Assembly: GCA_025351525.1 (NCBI GenBank)
Contig: JANXVV010000361.1
Coordinates: forward strand, 1-23,451
DNA length: 23,451 nt
Reading direction: 5' to 3'
From: Humisphaera sp.
GTDB lineage: Bacteria; Planctomycetota; Phycisphaerae; Tepidisphaerales; Tepidisphaeraceae
Of this stretch, positions 1-7,072 are shown piece by piece. The notes beneath the pieces were generated by a model. It was not told where the DNA came from. It did not search any database and saw only the letters and a list, made by a program, of their open reading frames with translations. How positions within the stretch are numbered: the stretch's first letter is position 1; every line of letters starts with the position of its first letter. A program made the position numbers and the translations under genes.

Positions 1-23
1 CCTGTGTCTTTCGGCCATGCCGG

Positions 24-51
24 CACAGGTCTCGGAGTACCGCGACCTGTG
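24..51. repeat. short inverted repeat at left edge
   Basis: The arms CACAGGTC (24-31) and GACCTGTG (44-51) are perfect inverted copies around a 12-base loop. The element lies just downstream of the pseudopilin-like gene stop on the minus strand. There is no T-run, so it is not a clear intrinsic terminator. The rest of bases 1-91 shows nothing codable. Confidence 0.5.
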
Positions 52-91
52 GCACCCCACCCATACGCGGAATTTATTGCAGGCCGGTTCC

Positions 92-1225
92 TCAGTGAAC
101 TTCGGTCGCGGGTTGCCGAATATCACCGCATTCGGGACAGCGGTCCGGGGAGGCGCGGAGGTCGTAGCCGCACTTCCCGCAAAGGCCTTGGCGCATTCTC
201 CGTTGCTCCGGAGATTGGTTCCTCATCGCGCGAACTAAGGCGCATAGTGCCGGCCAGATCCATCGCACTGTTCCCCAGCTCATCAGAATTAACACCAAAA
301 ACAATCCAACAATGCTACGCGGCGCACCGGAATACCACCATATTTTGAAATCGCTTGGCACCAGAGGCCCACCGGGATCGGCTGTTGCAATAGGCAGCAG
401 CACGCTGTCGTCCTTGTGTGTGGGGGATGAATAAAACGAGTTTCCGCATGCGCGGGGATCGATTGTTTCATTGCTCAATCCCGCATTGACCAAGCCGGCG
501 GGTCCGTAAATGTTGTCGTTGTTCACTCCGGCAAAGCTGGTATGTTGAAACTCGACGTGACCATCCCCGTAAAGCACGTTCTGTCCGCCGAAATGATTTT
601 TCGTATTTCCCGCCCACTGCTTTGAAATGCCATCGCTCATCGTCAACGACCACAGTTCCGGAGTGCCGGGGTTCATGTCGGCCGCGAGGGCGAAATCCGC
701 TTTCAGCGTGTTGGTCCATCGGTATCCGAGGCTACGGGCAGCCGGTGACGGATACGGATTGGCAATGCTATAGCTAAGGTTTTTCTCCGACGGGAAGTTG
801 GAGTAATCCTGTACGGTTTTCCCCTTCCCACCGACATCGAATGGCTCGGGATTGATCGGCACTGGGCAGATAAACACACTGGCTGAAAAATCCTGTGTCC
901 GTAAAAGAAGATAGAACGCGGCAGTGACATCGTTCGGCTGTGGGCCATCGGCAGCGAATGGATTGCGGGCTGAAACGCCGGTATAGGCACGCACGTTGGG
1001 ATCGGCAGGATCGTACAGCGTCCGGGCAAGGTTCCCGCCGTTTTCGTTTGCGTACAACTGCATCGCCTGACCGATTTGTCTTAAATTCGACCCGCATGTT
1101 ATGTTGTATCCCCGGCCTCGTGTGCGAACAGTACCGAGCAACAAAAACGTCAGAAACAAGATCGTCAGAACGATGGAAATGTACAGGTCGATATGCGTGA
1201 AACCTTGACGTGATGAACGCTGCAT
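92..1225 (-). CDS. pseudopilin-like protein with C-terminal zinc ribbon
   Basis: 377 residues. The N-terminus (GFTHIDLYISIVL, residues about 8-20) resembles the type IV pilin/type II secretion pseudopilin start: a basic stub, GFT, then one long hydrophobic helix. The usual Glu at position 5 of the mature form is replaced by Asp. The middle matches planctomycetal DUF1559-like pseudopilins, with CGSNLRQIGQAMQLYANE after the helix and NHFGGQNVLYGDGHVEF carrying the H-x-DG motif. Unusually, a second hydrophobic segment follows (about residues 300-325), then a zinc ribbon with Cys349, Cys352, Cys363 and Cys366 in the CGKCGYDLRAS...CPECG form seen often in Phycisphaerae. The ATG start has a GAGAG stretch upstream. 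Whether it is processed by a prepilin peptidase is unknown. It is the last gene of the minus-strand block. Confidence 0.8.
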   Translation of the reverse strand: MQRSSRQGFTHIDLYISIVLTILFLTFLLLGTVRTRGRGYNITCGSNLRQIGQAMQLYANENGGNLARTLYDPADPNVRAYTGVSARNPFAADGPQPNDVTAAFYLLLRTQDFSASVFICPVPINPEPFDVGGKGKTVQDYSNFPSEKNLSYSIANPYPSPAARSLGYRWTNTLKADFALAADMNPGTPELWSLTMSDGISKQWAGNTKNHFGGQNVLYGDGHVEFQHTSFAGVNNDNIYGPAGLVNAGLSNETIDPRACGNSFYSSPTHKDDSVLLPIATADPGGPLVPSDFKIWWYSGAPRSIVGLFLVLILMSWGTVRWIWPALCALVRAMRNQSPEQRRMRQGLCGKCGYDLRASPDRCPECGDIRQPATEVH

Positions 1226-1261
1226 ACAGACTCTCGACTGATTCAGTCTCTTTCGGAATGA

Positions 1262-1615
1262 TCATCGCTTCAGCGGAAGCCGTTCCACTCGATTTATTAT
1301 GTCTTCGGGTTCGTAGACTTTCGCTTTCAACTCAAGATCTTCAATCAACTGCCCGATCGTAATCTCAAGTTGATGCGAATAAACAATTCCGGAAAAGAAG
1401 ATATGCAATCGCTGTCGCCGGGCAGCTTCCACCAGCAGATCGCGATCTTGGGTCACGAGAATGCATTGAAGAAATGCAGATCGGTCAAGCAATTCGGGAT
1501 CAGGCAAACTCTTGTTGCCGTCTTCTTCCGCAGTCACGACAAAAACAGCACGCTTGCGGAGTTCAGCCGTCGCGGCTCCAGGGATGTGCCGGTCCATGTA
1601 TAAGCGAAGGCTCAC
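1262..1615 (-). CDS. DUF5615-type PIN-like protein, putative toxin
   Basis: 117 residues. The sequence fits DUF5615, a PIN-like (Mut7-C-related) domain of about 110-120 residues: N-terminal LYMDRHIP in place of the common LxDEN-like acidic motif, then a central LVTQDRDLL stretch with acidic residues typical of PIN-like nuclease folds. It starts with GTG (1613-1615) and overlaps the DUF433 gene by four bases (GTGA), indicating translational coupling. DUF433-DUF5615 pairs are predicted toxin-antitoxin modules, and this protein would be the RNase-like toxin. The first acidic residue of the motif is kept (Asp) but the next is Arg, so activity cannot be assumed. Family assignment is firm from pattern and pairing; toxicity is inference. 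Confidence 0.85.
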   Translation of the reverse strand: MSLRLYMDRHIPGAATAELRKRAVFVVTAEEDGNKSLPDPELLDRSAFLQCILVTQDRDLLVEAARRQRLHIFFSGIVYSHQLEITIGQLIEDLELKAKVYEPEDIINRVERLPLKR

Positions 1616-1926
1616 GGGCGCAGGCCCATTTCGCGGAGCTTTGTTTGCCCCGGCGACATAGGTTCCGCCAATCGCTCCGCCGACGCCAAATCCACCTCTG
1701 CATTGATGCGGCTATCCATCTCCGCCTGGTGATCGTAGTAGTATGCCAACGCCGAACAGATTTGGGCCATTGTCAATTGGGGATAGGCTTGATGCAGATC
1801 GTGGGGGGATTCCACTCCGGATCGGACGGCCGCTGCAAGATGAATCACCTTGAAGCGAGTTCCAGCGATTCGGGGGATGCCGTGCTCGTCAATCGTCACA
1901 TGATTTTGAGCCATCGTTCCGGTCAT
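1612..1926 (-). CDS. DUF433 family antitoxin-like protein
   Basis: 104 residues. The core HVTIDEHGIPRIAGTRFKV, followed by HDLHQAYPQLTMAQICSALAYYYDH, is the DUF433 pattern, a small helix-turn-helix-like domain with the recurrent pairing of GTR and a Y-P-x-L-T-x-x-Q helix. It sits directly upstream of, and overlaps by four bases, the DUF5615 gene, the standard order for this putative toxin-antitoxin pair. The start could be residue 1 (1926) or Met5 (1914); neither has a strong ribosome binding site. Only 35 bases separate it from the pyrD stop codon. Its likely roles are binding of the partner and autoregulation (inferred from the family). Confidence 0.88.
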   Translation of the reverse strand: MTGTMAQNHVTIDEHGIPRIAGTRFKVIHLAAAVRSGVESPHDLHQAYPQLTMAQICSALAYYYDHQAEMDSRINAEVDLASAERLAEPMSPGQTKLREMGLRP

Positions 1927-1961
1927 AGGTCACCCGACAAAAGTATATTGTCATTCGTCGA

Positions 1962-2918
1962 TCACGGATACGTCGACTTCGCCGGTTGATCGCCCGGCAT
2001 CTCCAGCGCGCCGACCAGATCGCTTAGCCGATCGATCCTCATCTTCACCAGGTATTCCGTCAGCCCCTGGCAGATTTTGTTAGGGGTGGCGGGATCGACG
2101 AAAAGGGCCGTCCCGATCGCCACGGCGCTGCTGCCGGCAAGAATGAACTCGACGGCGTCCTGCCAGGTCTGCACGCCGCCCATTCCGATGATCGGCACGC
2201 CCGCCGACTTGGCGACTGTGCGATACACGCGGCTGACCAGGTGCAGGGCGATTGGTTTGATGGCCGGGCCGGAGAGGCCGCCGGTCACATTCGCGAGCCG
2301 CGGTTTTTTCTTCCAGATGTCGACGGCCATCGCGGTGAACGTGTTCACGAGCGACAAAATATCCGCCCCGCCCTCGATCGTCGCGCGGGCGGTATGGGTG
2401 ATGTCTTCCACGTTCGGCGACAACTTCACGATCAACGGTTTGTGCGGCAGGACTTTCTTGACCAGGGCCGTCAGTTCCTTCAGTCGACCGGGATGGGTGC
2501 CGAAGGTCAGGCCGTCTTTCACATTCGGGCAGGAGACATTCAACTCGACGGCGGCGATGCAATCCAGCCCATCCATCGCGGCACACGTCTCGACGTAATC
2601 ATCGAACGAATGTCCCGCCACATTCACGATCACCGGGCAGGGCATCCTCTTCAGCAAAGGCACCTTTTCCGCGAGAAATCGATCGAGCCCGACGTTGGCC
2701 AATCCGATGGCGTTCAACATCCCCGCGCGCACTTCGACAATGCGGGCCGGTTCATTGCCGACGCGCTCTTCGCGGGTGATGGATTTGGTGACGAAGGCCC
2801 CTAGTTGGGAAAGGTCCATGAAATCGGCGTACTCGAACGCGTAGCCGCACGTGCCGGAACAGGTGAGGGTGGGGTTGGCGAGCGGGAGACTGGCGAGATT
2901 GAGGGAGAGGTCGGGCAT
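1962..2918 (-). CDS. pyrD: dihydroorotate dehydrogenase, class 1B catalytic subunit
   Basis: 318 residues, normal for the family. It oxidises dihydroorotate to orotate in de novo pyrimidine synthesis using FMN. Visible motifs are FVTKSITREER near residue 45 (FMN/substrate Lys), ELNVSCPN with the class 1 catalytic Cys at residue 130, IVKLSPNV, and the C-terminal FMN-phosphate site GMGGVQTWQDAVEFILAGSSAVAIGT. Class 1B enzymes work with the PyrK iron-sulfur/FAD subunit, which is present in this window at 5513-6520 on the same strand but separated by the restriction-modification genes. No clear ribosome binding site precedes the ATG. The C-terminus is complete. Confidence 0.97.
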   Translation of the reverse strand: MPDLSLNLASLPLANPTLTCSGTCGYAFEYADFMDLSQLGAFVTKSITREERVGNEPARIVEVRAGMLNAIGLANVGLDRFLAEKVPLLKRMPCPVIVNVAGHSFDDYVETCAAMDGLDCIAAVELNVSCPNVKDGLTFGTHPGRLKELTALVKKVLPHKPLIVKLSPNVEDITHTARATIEGGADILSLVNTFTAMAVDIWKKKPRLANVTGGLSGPAIKPIALHLVSRVYRTVAKSAGVPIIGMGGVQTWQDAVEFILAGSSAVAIGTALFVDPATPNKICQGLTEYLVKMRIDRLSDLVGALEMPGDQPAKSTYP

Positions 2919-2971
2919 AACAGCATTCGTTTAAATTTTGTCGAGCCATGGGAATAGGATGCGCGATCACA

Positions 2972-3973
2972 TTATTTGCGTGAACTCGATAGCCGAATGC
3001 CCAGCACATCCGCAAGTCGGGTGCGGAATTCCGTCCAATCCTCACCGTCCTCCGCGAGAACCTGCGCCACGTCGAACCATTGGTTGGTTGTAGGCGATTC
3101 CTGTTTGAGTTTCGCTTGATTCAATCCCGTTTTGAAAATAAGAGTCCAGCATTCGCGAAAGTCCTGAAGGCGTGCTTTTCGGTGCGATTTCTCCGCCTCT
3201 CCGGCGCGATTATGGGCATTACTCTTGTCCGTGCCGCCTTTAATTTCAATCGCAAGTTTATTGCGAAGGACACCACCTTGCTGAAGCTGAATGCGCACGT
3301 CAGGATCGCTGGAAAGTGAGATGACGACCGTATTCCCGGAAGAATTTCGGAGTGTAAGCTTGTTTTCGGACTGCTGTACGATTGTCTTTCCCACAATCTT
3401 TCCGATCGCCAGAAAGACATCTTTCGTAGCCTGTTGACCGATACGATTATTGTTTGCGCCTTGAAACTGAGCGCCTAACGTCAACAGTGGAAGTTCCGCC
3501 AAATCTTCCGGCCGTATACGCGGCGAAATTTCGCGAACGAGTTCCCCCATCGCACGACCCATTTCACGGCAGAACTGCGGGAGCAATGTCTTTTGCTTCT
3601 CCGTGATGAGCCCGGAATTCTCCATGGATTTAAGTCGGCCCATACCGGTTCCTGAACCATAAAAAGTCTTTTGTGGAATACCGGCCAAGAGCCTGTAGTA
3701 TCCCACGAGAGTTGGCTTGATCTGGAGGAGCAGTGGTGTCGGAAACACTTGCTCGTCGCGAATTTGTGCCGAAGCCAGGATCTTCAGGGCATCAGCAGGT
3801 GCAAACTCAATCAGCTGGCTCTTTAGAATGCTGGGATCAGCTTCCGCCAATGCCTCGCCCAGTGCGCCGGAAAGCCATGTTCGCCGCGCGCTCAGCAACA
3901 GTTGATGAAATGCAATTTGGCGAGAAATACTCGGGCATTTGACCTCTTCTCGTTTACTGGACAACCGTGCCAT
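2972..3973 (-). CDS. XcyI-family type II restriction endonuclease
   Basis: 333 residues, the usual length of the XcyI/Cfr9I/XmaI group, which cleaves CCCGGG. Recognisable parts are a helical N-terminal half (with the KTFYGSGTGMGRLKSMENSG stretch) and a C-terminal PD-(D/E)XK core: DPDVRIQL (Asp223, Asp225) followed by LAIEIKGGTD (Glu243, Lys245), then SNAHNRAGEAEKSH (251-264), a conserved stretch of the family. The ATG overlaps the 3' end of the methyltransferase gene by 20 bases, so the two are co-translated. The family call rests on my recognition of these motifs. Specificity for CCCGGG is inferred from family and agrees with the apparent absence of that hexamer in this window. Confidence 0.85.
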   Translation of the reverse strand: MARLSSKREEVKCPSISRQIAFHQLLLSARRTWLSGALGEALAEADPSILKSQLIEFAPADALKILASAQIRDEQVFPTPLLLQIKPTLVGYYRLLAGIPQKTFYGSGTGMGRLKSMENSGLITEKQKTLLPQFCREMGRAMGELVREISPRIRPEDLAELPLLTLGAQFQGANNNRIGQQATKDVFLAIGKIVGKTIVQQSENKLTLRNSSGNTVVISLSSDPDVRIQLQQGGVLRNKLAIEIKGGTDKSNAHNRAGEAEKSHRKARLQDFRECWTLIFKTGLNQAKLKQESPTTNQWFDVAQVLAEDGEDWTEFRTRLADVLGIRLSSSRK

Positions 3974-4856
3974 TCAGCCGCCTTTCCGCGATGTGAATAT
4001 AGTCCGGGTTTAATTCGATGCCCAGAAAGCGGCGTCCGAGATCGTGAGCAACCACGCCGGTCGTTCCAGAACCGATGAATGGATCAAGGACAAAATCACC
4101 TTCCTTGGTCGAGAGCGAAATGCACGGTTTGACCAGCGCGGGAGGAAAGGTCGCAAAATGTGCATCCCGTATTGCCAGTGTGTTGATGTCCCAGACGGTG
4201 CGAGTATTTCGATCGTTGGGGCCGCGAATCGCCCGGTAATCATAGACGTACCGCTCTGATTTACTGAAAAGAAAAAGGTACTCGTGGCTTCGGGTGGGGC
4301 GGTCCTTCACGCTCTCGGGCTGGCAGTTGGGTTTATTCCAAATGATATCCGCCCGAAGGAACCAACCCGCGTCCTGCAGCGCAAAAGCAAGTCTCCACGG
4401 GACGCCAACCAAATCCTTGGGCTTAAGTCCTTTGGGTGTGGGGGGTCTCGAATCCATGGCACGAACAGGATTTTTCCGATCGGGAGCTCGCCATGTCCTA
4501 CCCCCGGAAGTATACGAGTCGCCAATATTCAGCCAGAGCGTACCATCTTGTTTAATCACCCGCCGAACCTCTTCGAACACCACCACCAGGCGCTTGATGT
4601 ATGCATCCAAAGAAGGTTCCAGCCCGATTTGTCCCTCGATATTGTAATCGCGTAGAGACCAATAAGGCGGTGACGTAACGCAGGTTTGAAACGTGTTATC
4701 GGGAACCCGTGCCAGAACCTTCGCGCTATCTCCTGCGATCAACGCAGAATCTTCCGCGCCACCGTGAAACAGCGAGCCGAAATCCTTCCCCAGCCCGCCG
4801 ATCGGCATGGAAAGAACTTTACGTGTCGCTTGAGGAAACAAAACCTCCGGTGGCAT
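3954..4856 (-). CDS. N4-cytosine DNA methyltransferase of the R-M system
   Basis: 300 residues. The order is that of beta-class amino-methyltransferases: catalytic motif IV TSPPYW (61-66), whose SPPY form is typical of N4-cytosine enzymes, comes first, and the AdoMet-binding motif I DPFIGSGTTG (258-267) with FLGIELNPDY comes near the C-terminus. Between them is the IIWNKPN and RPTRSHEYLFLFSKS region common to M.Cfr9I/M.XcyI-like enzymes. It would protect the host sequence against the endonuclease encoded immediately downstream. The ATG at 4856 is supported by a GGAG eight bases upstream; an internal Met17 is less likely. A HicB-like frame ends 23 bases before the start. Confidence 0.93.
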   Translation of the reverse strand: MPPEVLFPQATRKVLSMPIGGLGKDFGSLFHGGAEDSALIAGDSAKVLARVPDNTFQTCVTSPPYWSLRDYNIEGQIGLEPSLDAYIKRLVVVFEEVRRVIKQDGTLWLNIGDSYTSGGRTWRAPDRKNPVRAMDSRPPTPKGLKPKDLVGVPWRLAFALQDAGWFLRADIIWNKPNCQPESVKDRPTRSHEYLFLFSKSERYVYDYRAIRGPNDRNTRTVWDINTLAIRDAHFATFPPALVKPCISLSTKEGDFVLDPFIGSGTTGVVAHDLGRRFLGIELNPDYIHIAERRLNGTVVQ

Positions 4857-4879
4857 CCAATTTCTCCGAAGAGGAACCC

Positions 4880-5125
4880 TTATCGAAATCTATTTGGCGC
4901 ACAGGGCACCGGATCCCCGCGTTCGACGCACGATTCAAAGATTCCCCGAGCAAGCCGCTGGGCAATTTCAGTGGTTTCGACCAAGCTGCGCCCCTCGGCC
5001 ACCAATCCGGGAACATCGGGGCTGGTGGCTACAAACCCGCCTTCTTCAAGCAGTTCAATGTGCAGGCGGATGGCGACTTCGTCCTTGGGAATCCTCGAGG
5101 CATTTAATTTGAGTTGGCAACCTGC
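4880..5125 (-). pseudogene. HicB-like antitoxin, frame-disrupted or non-AUG start
   Basis: Reading the minus strand gives an open frame of 82 codons ending in TAA at 4880-4882. Its conserved part is AIRLHIELLEEGGFVATS, then SPDVPGLVAEGRS and TTEIAQRLARGIFESCVERGDP. This is the HicB/DUF1902 antitoxin pattern. The frame has no ATG, GTG or TTG upstream of the domain. An ATG at 5103-5101 begins MPRGFPRTK in another frame and would join the domain (IPKDEVAIRLH) if one base were added near 5090. The frame is also continuous with the stop codon of the upstream monooxygenase gene. No HicA toxin is visible. It lies 23 bases upstream of the methyltransferase ATG. It may be a decayed gene, a sequencing error, or a gene expressed by frameshift or a rare start. 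Confidence 0.7.
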
Positions 5126-5413
5126 TCAGGCGTTCGTGTACACCTTATGCCTTGGCCGTCCGCGCAGCATCTCCGCTTTGCCCCACGCTACCACCTTCAA
5201 AAACGCTTCGCTCTTCATAAACGCGTCGAAGTCTTCTTTGGTCTCCCACTGACTGAGAATGACGTAGGAGCCCTGCGAGGCGACATCTTCGTACATGTGC
5301 GATTCGGTGTGACCGGCGACGGTCTTGAGGTGTTCGATCACGCCGAGGAAGCCTTTTTCAAATTCTTCTTCTTTGCCGGGAATGACGTCGTAATGCATGC
5401 CGATTGTGGTCAT
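5126..5413 (-). CDS. antibiotic biosynthesis monooxygenase (ABM) domain protein
   Basis: 95 residues, a single ABM/YgiN-type ferredoxin-like domain: MTTIGMHYDVIPGKEEEFEKGF, then a central HTESHMYEDVASQGSYVILSQWETKEDFDAFMKSEAF, the usual pattern in which a strand ending in SxW precedes a helix with a F..H/E..F spacing. Such proteins are dimeric, cofactor-free oxygenases or heme/quinol-related enzymes; the substrate cannot be read from the sequence. It lies in the gap between pyrK and the R-M genes, all on the minus strand. A long inverted repeat separates it from the pyrK stop. There is no clear ribosome binding site; the start is the only Met matching the family N-terminus. Confidence 0.88.
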   Translation of the reverse strand: MTTIGMHYDVIPGKEEEFEKGFLGVIEHLKTVAGHTESHMYEDVASQGSYVILSQWETKEDFDAFMKSEAFLKVVAWGKAEMLRGRPRHKVYTNA

Positions 5414-5423
5414 TTGTTTTTGT

Positions 5424-5512
5424 CCGTGGTCAGTGGTCCGTGGTCAGTTGTTAAGCAGTATATGAAACAACTGACAACTGACAACTGACCACTGACCACT
5501 GACCACTGACCA
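5424..5512. repeat. inverted repeat built of GTCAGTGG words
   Basis: The left arm (5424-5452) contains repeats of GTGGTCAGT and the right arm (5466-5512) repeats of ACTGACCAC and AACTGACAACTG, so the two arms pair but are themselves made of direct repeats. It fills the pyrK-to-ABM gap. It lacks a T-run and is unlikely to be a simple terminator. Confidence 0.8.
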
Positions 5513-6520
5513 TCACCACAACAGGTCGGCACCTTTGAAGACGGGGCCGTCGGTGCAGGCGAGTTTGTAGATCCAGCCTTTACCAGCGAAGGCGTTGCCG
5601 TCGCGGGTTGCATCGCGTTTGAGGCGGATGCAGCAGGATTGGCAGGTGCCCATGCCGCACGCCATCGCGCGCTCGACGGCGATCTGGCATTCGATGCCGC
5701 GATCGGCGGCGATCCGGGCGACGCGCTTCATCATGGGCTCCGGGCCGCAGGTGTAGATGATCGGCGTAGCGCGATCGCCTTCCGTTCGATCCAGATATTT
5801 TTCGAGGGCTTGGGTTACGAAGCCGCGGTAGCCGTGGGAACCATCGTCGGTGGAGATGACGGAGCGGAGGCCATGTCGGGCAAATTCGAGGATGTTCGGC
5901 TGAGGGGTGAAAGAATCTTCACCGGGGTTGGTGGTATCGGGGATAATCGTCAACGGCAGTAGATCGCGCGTGAGTGCCCCGCAGAACGCCACCGCATCGC
6001 GCCCGGCGAGTTTCTCTGCCAGGTAGAGCATCGGTGGAATGCCCACGCCACCGCCCACTAAGATGGCTTGTTCATTCGACGCGGGAAGGGTGAAGCGGTT
6101 GCCGAGTGGGCCGAGAATGTTGACCTCATCGCCGGGTCGAAGCTGGGCCAGCCAATCGGTGCCGACCCCGACGATGCGATGGATCAGATCGAGTTCGACG
6201 CCGCTCGATGAATCGCGCCGACCGGCCAATGAGAACGGGCGGCGGAGCAGTGCCAACGGCGACATCAATTCCCGCCCGGCAAAGTCGAGCATCTGGCCGG
6301 GTTGCCAGTCAAATTCAGTTTCAGGGCTGTAGAGGGCGGCCATATCACGGCAGGCGACTTGGATGAATTGCCCCGGTTCGGTATTGGGGAAGGAGTCCAG
6401 TTGCAATGTCAACTTATAGTGTTCGCGACAGAGTGGCTCATTTGCGGTGACGGTGGCGGTGAACTGGCTTCGGCGGGGAACGCTCGTCGGATCGGACGTG
6501 GGAACGAAGGTGGAGGGCAT
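5513..6520 (-). CDS. pyrK: dihydroorotate dehydrogenase electron-transfer subunit
   Basis: 335 residues from the ATG at 6520. It passes electrons from the FMN of PyrD through FAD and a [2Fe-2S] cluster to NAD. Visible features are a ferredoxin-reductase-like FAD domain with LLRRPFSLAG (92-100), a nucleotide-binding motif VGGGVGIPPM (155-164), YTCGPEPMM (256-264), and a cluster-binding set Cys288, Cys293, Cys296 and Cys322 (ACGMGTCQSC...AC). It is longer than many PyrK proteins because of an insertion around residues 60-90. The open frame continues 30 codons upstream, but those codons lie in a hairpin repeat, so I chose Met at 6520. A consensus promoter and a terminator-like hairpin lie upstream. 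pyrD is about 2.6 kb downstream on the same strand. Confidence 0.95.
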   Translation of the reverse strand: MPSTFVPTSDPTSVPRRSQFTATVTANEPLCREHYKLTLQLDSFPNTEPGQFIQVACRDMAALYSPETEFDWQPGQMLDFAGRELMSPLALLRRPFSLAGRRDSSSGVELDLIHRIVGVGTDWLAQLRPGDEVNILGPLGNRFTLPASNEQAILVGGGVGIPPMLYLAEKLAGRDAVAFCGALTRDLLPLTIIPDTTNPGEDSFTPQPNILEFARHGLRSVISTDDGSHGYRGFVTQALEKYLDRTEGDRATPIIYTCGPEPMMKRVARIAADRGIECQIAVERAMACGMGTCQSCCIRLKRDATRDGNAFAGKGWIYKLACTDGPVFKGADLLW

Positions 6521-6534
6521 GGGCTTGTGTCTGG

Positions 6535-6601
6535 GGTGGCAGGGGCGTCCCGCCCGTGTCTTTCTTAAAAGGCAATACATGAGCGGGACGCCCATGCCAC
6601 C
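6535..6601. repeat. inverted repeat, family A (GGGCGTC...GACGCCC)
   Basis: The arms GGTGGCAGGGGCGTCCCGCC (from 6535) and its near-complement ending in CATGCCACC at 6601 surround a loop of about 20 bases. Related copies lie at 9047-9113 and 17809-17874. It sits directly upstream of the pyrK start and makes the false N-terminal extension of that frame. Confidence 0.85.
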
Positions 6602-6614
6602 TTGGATCAAAATT

Positions 6615-6659
6615 TAAAAAAAAACTTCCGGAGGTATGGCTCCAACCACCTCCGGAAGT
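6615..6659 (-). terminator. intrinsic terminator or attenuator in pyrK leader
   Basis: On the minus strand a perfect 12-base stem (ACTTCCGGAGGT, 6659-6648, with ACCTCCGGAAGT, 6635-6624) with a 12-base loop is followed at once by nine T (6623-6615). It lies between the promoter at 6750-6778 and the pyrK ATG at 6520. It could therefore end transcription early, a possible attenuator for the pyrimidine genes. No antiterminator or PyrR-binding sequence is obvious. Confidence 0.75.
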
Positions 6660-6666
6660 GCGCCAC

Positions 6667-6681
6667 GGCTGAAAACAGCCG
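6667..6681. repeat. small hairpin in the pyrK leader
   Basis: CGGCTG (6667-6672) and CAGCCG (6676-6681) form a six-base stem with a three-base loop (extended by A-T pairing inside). In the minus-strand transcript it comes just before the terminator-like stem and could affect its folding. Confidence 0.5.
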
Positions 6682-6704
6682 CTAATCACGAATGTACGAT
6701 CGAA

Positions 6705-6724
6705 AATGTTACATAATGTTACAT
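6705..6724. promoter_or_regulatory. tandem 10-base repeat AATGTTACAT x2
   Basis: Two exact head-to-tail copies of AATGTTACAT occur with a ten-base period, about one helical turn. They lie roughly 20-40 bases downstream of the predicted pyrK transcription start. The spacing suits a protein binding site, but no regulator is identified. Confidence 0.4.
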
Positions 6725-6749
6725 AAACGGACCATTCTCGACCGGTTGG

Positions 6750-6778
6750 ACTATACCGCAATCCACTGAAACTGTCAA
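6750..6778 (-). promoter_or_regulatory. sigma70-type promoter for the pyrK operon
   Basis: On the minus strand TTGACA (6778-6773), a 17-base spacer and TATAGT (6755-6750) closely match the housekeeping consensus. Transcription would start near 6743, giving a leader of about 220 bases before pyrK. It is the best promoter match I found in the window. Confidence 0.75.
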
Positions 6779-7063
6779 TCCAAACTTCGGCGTCGAATCA
6801 CATTGTCTGTTATGATATAAACATCTTAAAATAAACAGCTTATGAATAAATAACGCACGAAAATTTATTGTAAATATCCAGCGGAAATTCAGGTCGATTT
6901 TATCGACATTGGCACGGGTTTTTCGCAGCCGCGTTTTTAGCGTAAAAGTGCCGATGAGACATCTGAATTTTAACTTTTTTGTGAATGAAGGCAACGGCTA
7001 TCTTCTGGTTTAGAATGGAGGTTGTACGCGATCAGCGGAACATGACGAAGAAGTGCCGTTAAA
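6779..7063. other. AT-rich intergenic region
   Basis: This stretch is visibly richer in A and T than its neighbours, with runs such as ATAAACATCTTAAAATAAAC. A minus-strand open frame across it (to 6994) has no recognisable features and runs over the pyrK promoter, so I do not call it. The region separates the minus-strand pyrK block from a plus-strand small membrane protein. Confidence 0.5.
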
Positions 7064-7072
7064 TTGAGTCTG

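Noticed and set aside
4284..4655. Plus-strand frames of 117-123 codons opposite the methyltransferase
   Set aside because: They are antisense to a clear gene with conserved motifs; no homology pattern of their own.
6521..6610. Thirty-codon N-terminal extension of pyrK
   Set aside because: The codons come from a family A hairpin; the Met at 6520 gives the family N-terminus.
6719..6994. 91-codon minus-strand frame in the AT-rich gap
   Set aside because: It has no recognisable domain and lies across the consensus pyrK promoter; AT-rich sequence with odd composition.
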